64,000 nt of DNA from an uncultured Ruminococcus sp. Lineage in GTDB: Bacteria > Bacillota > Clostridia > Oscillospirales > Acutalibacteraceae. A model generated the notes under the pieces. That model worked only from the letters and a program-made list of their open reading frames with translations, was not told where the DNA came from and ran no database searches. The stretch is taken from NCBI GenBank assembly GCA_904393835.1, contig CAJFNC010000005.1, forward strand, positions 1 through 64,000, in the 5' to 3' direction. Of the stretch, positions 61,763 to 64,000 are shown one piece after another (position 1 is the stretch's first letter; every line of letters begins with the position of its first letter). The translations under genes and the position numbers were made by a program.

Positions 61763-63715
61763 ATGAAAAAAAGGCATTGGACGATGACACCGTGGTTCAT
61801 CATATTTGCATCGGTAATGATGCTCATGGCTGTGGTGTCTTACAGCTACAATCAAATATTAGGCTACATCGAGCTTGGCATATCGGTTGCGGCTTTTGCT
61901 GTGGTGTTCGTAATATCTCTCAGATTCAGAACATACATCAGTAACACCGTAAAAGCAACGGTTGAAAAAATTAAAGACGCAAATCCTGAGCACCTCGAAA
62001 AGTACAAATATCCCATAGCCGTTTCAGGTCAGCAGGGTGACATTGTTTGGTGCAACGCGCGTTTTAAAAAGCTTATGTGCAACGGCAGAAGCCCGATAGG
62101 CGAAAATATAAATTCATATCTTTCCGATATGGAGGTAAGCACCATCACCGACGGCGATGGTAAAGATATTGCGGTAAACGGCAGAGAATTTACTGTGTAC
62201 TGTATTTCTGCAGGCGACGGAATTATATGTCAGTTTTTTGAAAACACTTACTACAAGGCTATCGTAAGGGAATACAAGGCAACTCTGCCCTGTGTGTCAT
62301 TGATTATGTTTGATAACGCTGAGGATTTTACTAACGAATCCGACGAGGTTTACTCCGAAGTCACAATGCTTGTAGAAACTACCCTTCAAAAATGGGCGGC
62401 AAAATACAATGCGCTCTATAAAAAAATCAGTTCGGTAAGATATATGATAATCTTTAAGGATTCTGATGTTGAAAAGATGATTGCGGAGAAATTTCAAATT
62501 CTTAAGGACATACGTTCTATCACAATAAGTCAGCACGTAGCCACAATTTCAGTCGGTCTTTGCCGCGGTTCAAAGTCGCTGAAAGACAGCGAACAAAATG
62601 CACGAAAAGCGCTAGAAATGGCTTTGGGCAGAGGCGGCGATCAGGTTGCGATTATTCATGACAACAGTTACGAATTTTTCGGCGGTACAGCAGCTGCCTC
62701 CGAAAAGGTCAGTAAGGTAAGAATGAGAGTTATCGCGAACGCAATAAGCCGCGCAGTAGCCGATTGTGACCGTGTGTACATTATGGGGCACAGATTTTCC
62801 GATCTTGACAGCGTAGGCGCAGCGGTGGGAATGCAGTGCGTTATTGAAAAATCCTTCGGCACATATTGCAGAATTGCCATAGATCAGGATAATTCAATGG
62901 CAAAGCAGCTTATAAATTATGTCAAAGAACGATTGGACGAAGATATATTTATTTCACCGTCGGAGGCAATCAGGGGAGTAACACAAAAAACTCTGCTTTT
63001 AATTGTGGATTCTCACCTTAAAGAATCTCTTGAAAGTCCTCAGCTTTTCGAAAAGTGTAAAAAGGTTATTGTAATCGACCACCACAGAAAAGCGGTAAAC
63101 TATATCGACAATGCGCTTGTGTTCTGTCACGAACCGTCAGCGTCATCGTCATCAGAAATGTGCAGTGAAATCATCAGCTGCCTCGATGATAAACCGCTCG
63201 GATATGTTCAGGCAGACGCTCTTTTGGCAGGCATTATGCTCGATACCAAAAATTTTGTGCTTAAAACCGGCGTACGCACCTTTGAGGCGGCGGCTTATCT
63301 GCGCAAAAAGGGCGCAAATACTTTGACTGTAAAAAATTTGTTTTCCGACAGCATTGATACATACAAAGAAAAGGTCGAAATCGTTTGCAGAGCGCATATC
63401 TATAAAAATTGTGCTGTTTCAACCACTACATTGCAAACTGATGATATAAGGCTTGCCTCGGCACAGGCGGCAGATGAAATGCTCACGCTGCAGGGCGTTG
63501 ATGCCTCGTTTGTAATTTTCGGTACAAACGAAATGATGAATATATCCGCACGCAGCTACGGAAAAATTAATGTTCAAATTATTATGGAAAAACTCGGCGG
63601 CGGCGGTCACCAGACCATGGCTGCGGTTCAGCTTAAAAATACAACAAAAGAACTTGCTTATCAGCAGTTACTGTCTGTCATTGACGAAGTTCTTGACGAC
63701 AGCCATGACAACTGA
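61763..63715 (+). CDS. gdpP: GdpP/YybT-family cyclic-di-AMP phosphodiesterase
   Basis: A 650-residue membrane signalling enzyme that hydrolyses c-di-AMP. Order: two membrane helices (about 10-55), a PAS-like domain (about 80-160), a degenerate GGDEF-like domain (about 175-300, no intact GGDEF), the DHH domain (GHRFSDLDS at 342-350, DSH at 416-418, DHH at 439-441) and DHHA1 with GGGGHQTMAA near 613. AGAGG precedes the ATG. It lies between rnj and rplI, a common clostridial order (gdpP-rplI). Confidence 0.94.
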   Translation: MKKRHWTMTPWFIIFASVMMLMAVVSYSYNQILGYIELGISVAAFAVVFVISLRFRTYISNTVKATVEKIKDANPEHLEKYKYPIAVSGQQGDIVWCNARFKKLMCNGRSPIGENINSYLSDMEVSTITDGDGKDIAVNGREFTVYCISAGDGIICQFFENTYYKAIVREYKATLPCVSLIMFDNAEDFTNESDEVYSEVTMLVETTLQKWAAKYNALYKKISSVRYMIIFKDSDVEKMIAEKFQILKDIRSITISQHVATISVGLCRGSKSLKDSEQNARKALEMALGRGGDQVAIIHDNSYEFFGGTAAASEKVSKVRMRVIANAISRAVADCDRVYIMGHRFSDLDSVGAAVGMQCVIEKSFGTYCRIAIDQDNSMAKQLINYVKERLDEDIFISPSEAIRGVTQKTLLLIVDSHLKESLESPQLFEKCKKVIVIDHHRKAVNYIDNALVFCHEPSASSSSEMCSEIISCLDDKPLGYVQADALLAGIMLDTKNFVLKTGVRTFEAAAYLRKKGANTLTVKNLFSDSIDTYKEKVEIVCRAHIYKNCAVSTTTLQTDDIRLASAQAADEMLTLQGVDASFVIFGTNEMMNISARSYGKINVQIIMEKLGGGGHQTMAAVQLKNTTKELAYQQLLSVIDEVLDDSHDN

Positions 63716-63730
63716 GAAAGGATGATATAA

Positions 63731-64000
63731 ATGAAAGTTATTTTAATGCAGGACGTAAAGTCTTTGGGGAAAAAAGGTGAGCTTGTAGAAGTGTCGGACG
63801 GTTATGCACGCAATTACCTGCTTCCCAGAAAGCTAGCAAAACAGGCAAACGCTCAGGCAATGAACGAATATAAAAATGCGGAAAATTCAAAAAATTATAA
63901 AATTGCTACCCAAAAAGCTCAGGCTGAAAGCGACAAAAAACGCCTTGAGGGCAAGGTGTTCGAGATGAAAGCAAAAGCAGGTCAGGGCGGCAGACTTTTC
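63731..64000 (+). CDS. rplI: 50S ribosomal protein L9 (partial, cut by the window end)
   Basis: The first 90 residues of L9, which binds 23S rRNA. The N-domain opening [32 protein letters not shown] is a near-perfect family match and is followed by the start of the long connecting helix. AAAGGATGA supports the ATG. The gene is truncated only because the window ends. Confidence 0.93.
   Translation, partial: MKVILMQDVKSLGKKGELVEVSDGYARNYLLPRKLAKQANAQAMNEYKNAENSKNYKIATQKAQAESDKKRLEGKVFEMKAKAGQGGRLF

Overview
The window looks like a stretch of chromosome from an endospore-forming, Gram-positive clostridial bacterium of the Ruminococcaceae/Oscillospirales kind. The evidence is a complete eight-gene spoIIIA operon, spmA-spmB, an AbrB-like regulator, a V-type ATPase operon, an ispH-rpsA fusion (a clostridial trait), frequent TTG/GTG starts behind strong Shine-Dalgarno (SD) sites, AT-rich intergenic DNA with clear sigma-A promoters, and a secreted protein with a cohesin-like domain and a possible starch-binding module. 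The genus is inference; no rRNA gene is present.

Bases 1-3819 are the end of an integrated mobile element. It carries two flavodoxin-like genes, a ParA ATPase, a helix-turn-helix protein, a small accessory protein and a non-coding end rich in short repeats. It stops at 3820-3876 against the 3' half of a tRNA-Ser(CGA), which I read as its attachment site. Its integrase must lie to the left of the window.

Bases 4090-19347 are chromosomal housekeeping genes: rpe, a large membrane protein that looks like a degenerate P-type ATPase, rlmB, spmA/spmB, ppk2, ybaK, a TetR regulator with its own palindromic operator, a cofactor-independent phosphoglycerate mutase, prfB without the usual programmed frameshift, galU and a PHP-type histidinol phosphatase. 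Bases 19509-29879 hold an ACT-domain gene, its UPF0210 partner and a nine-gene V-type ATPase cluster (H-C-I-K-F-E-A-B-D). Bases 30006-44664 hold hisF-hisH, a MurR/RpiR regulator, a tightly coupled FAD protein-cmk-plsC-ispH/rpsA run, an HD hydrolase, ligA and spoIIIAA-AH.

Bases 44929-54755, all on the minus strand behind one good promoter, form the most unusual block. It has two sialyltransferase-like proteins, two related HAD-fold proteins (one lacking a catalytic Asp), a DRE-TIM aldolase fused to an unknown domain, a CMP-sugar synthetase-like enzyme and a HAD phosphatase, with no NeuB-type synthase. I infer a cassette that makes and transfers a CMP-activated acidic sugar of unknown identity.

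The right end holds the secreted cohesin-like protein, rnhA-iscS-iscU on the minus strand, and RNase J, a GdpP-like c-di-AMP phosphodiesterase and the start of rplI on the plus strand. A family of short intergenic repeats (9013-9100, 31431-31490, 37783-37871) is scattered through the chromosomal part.
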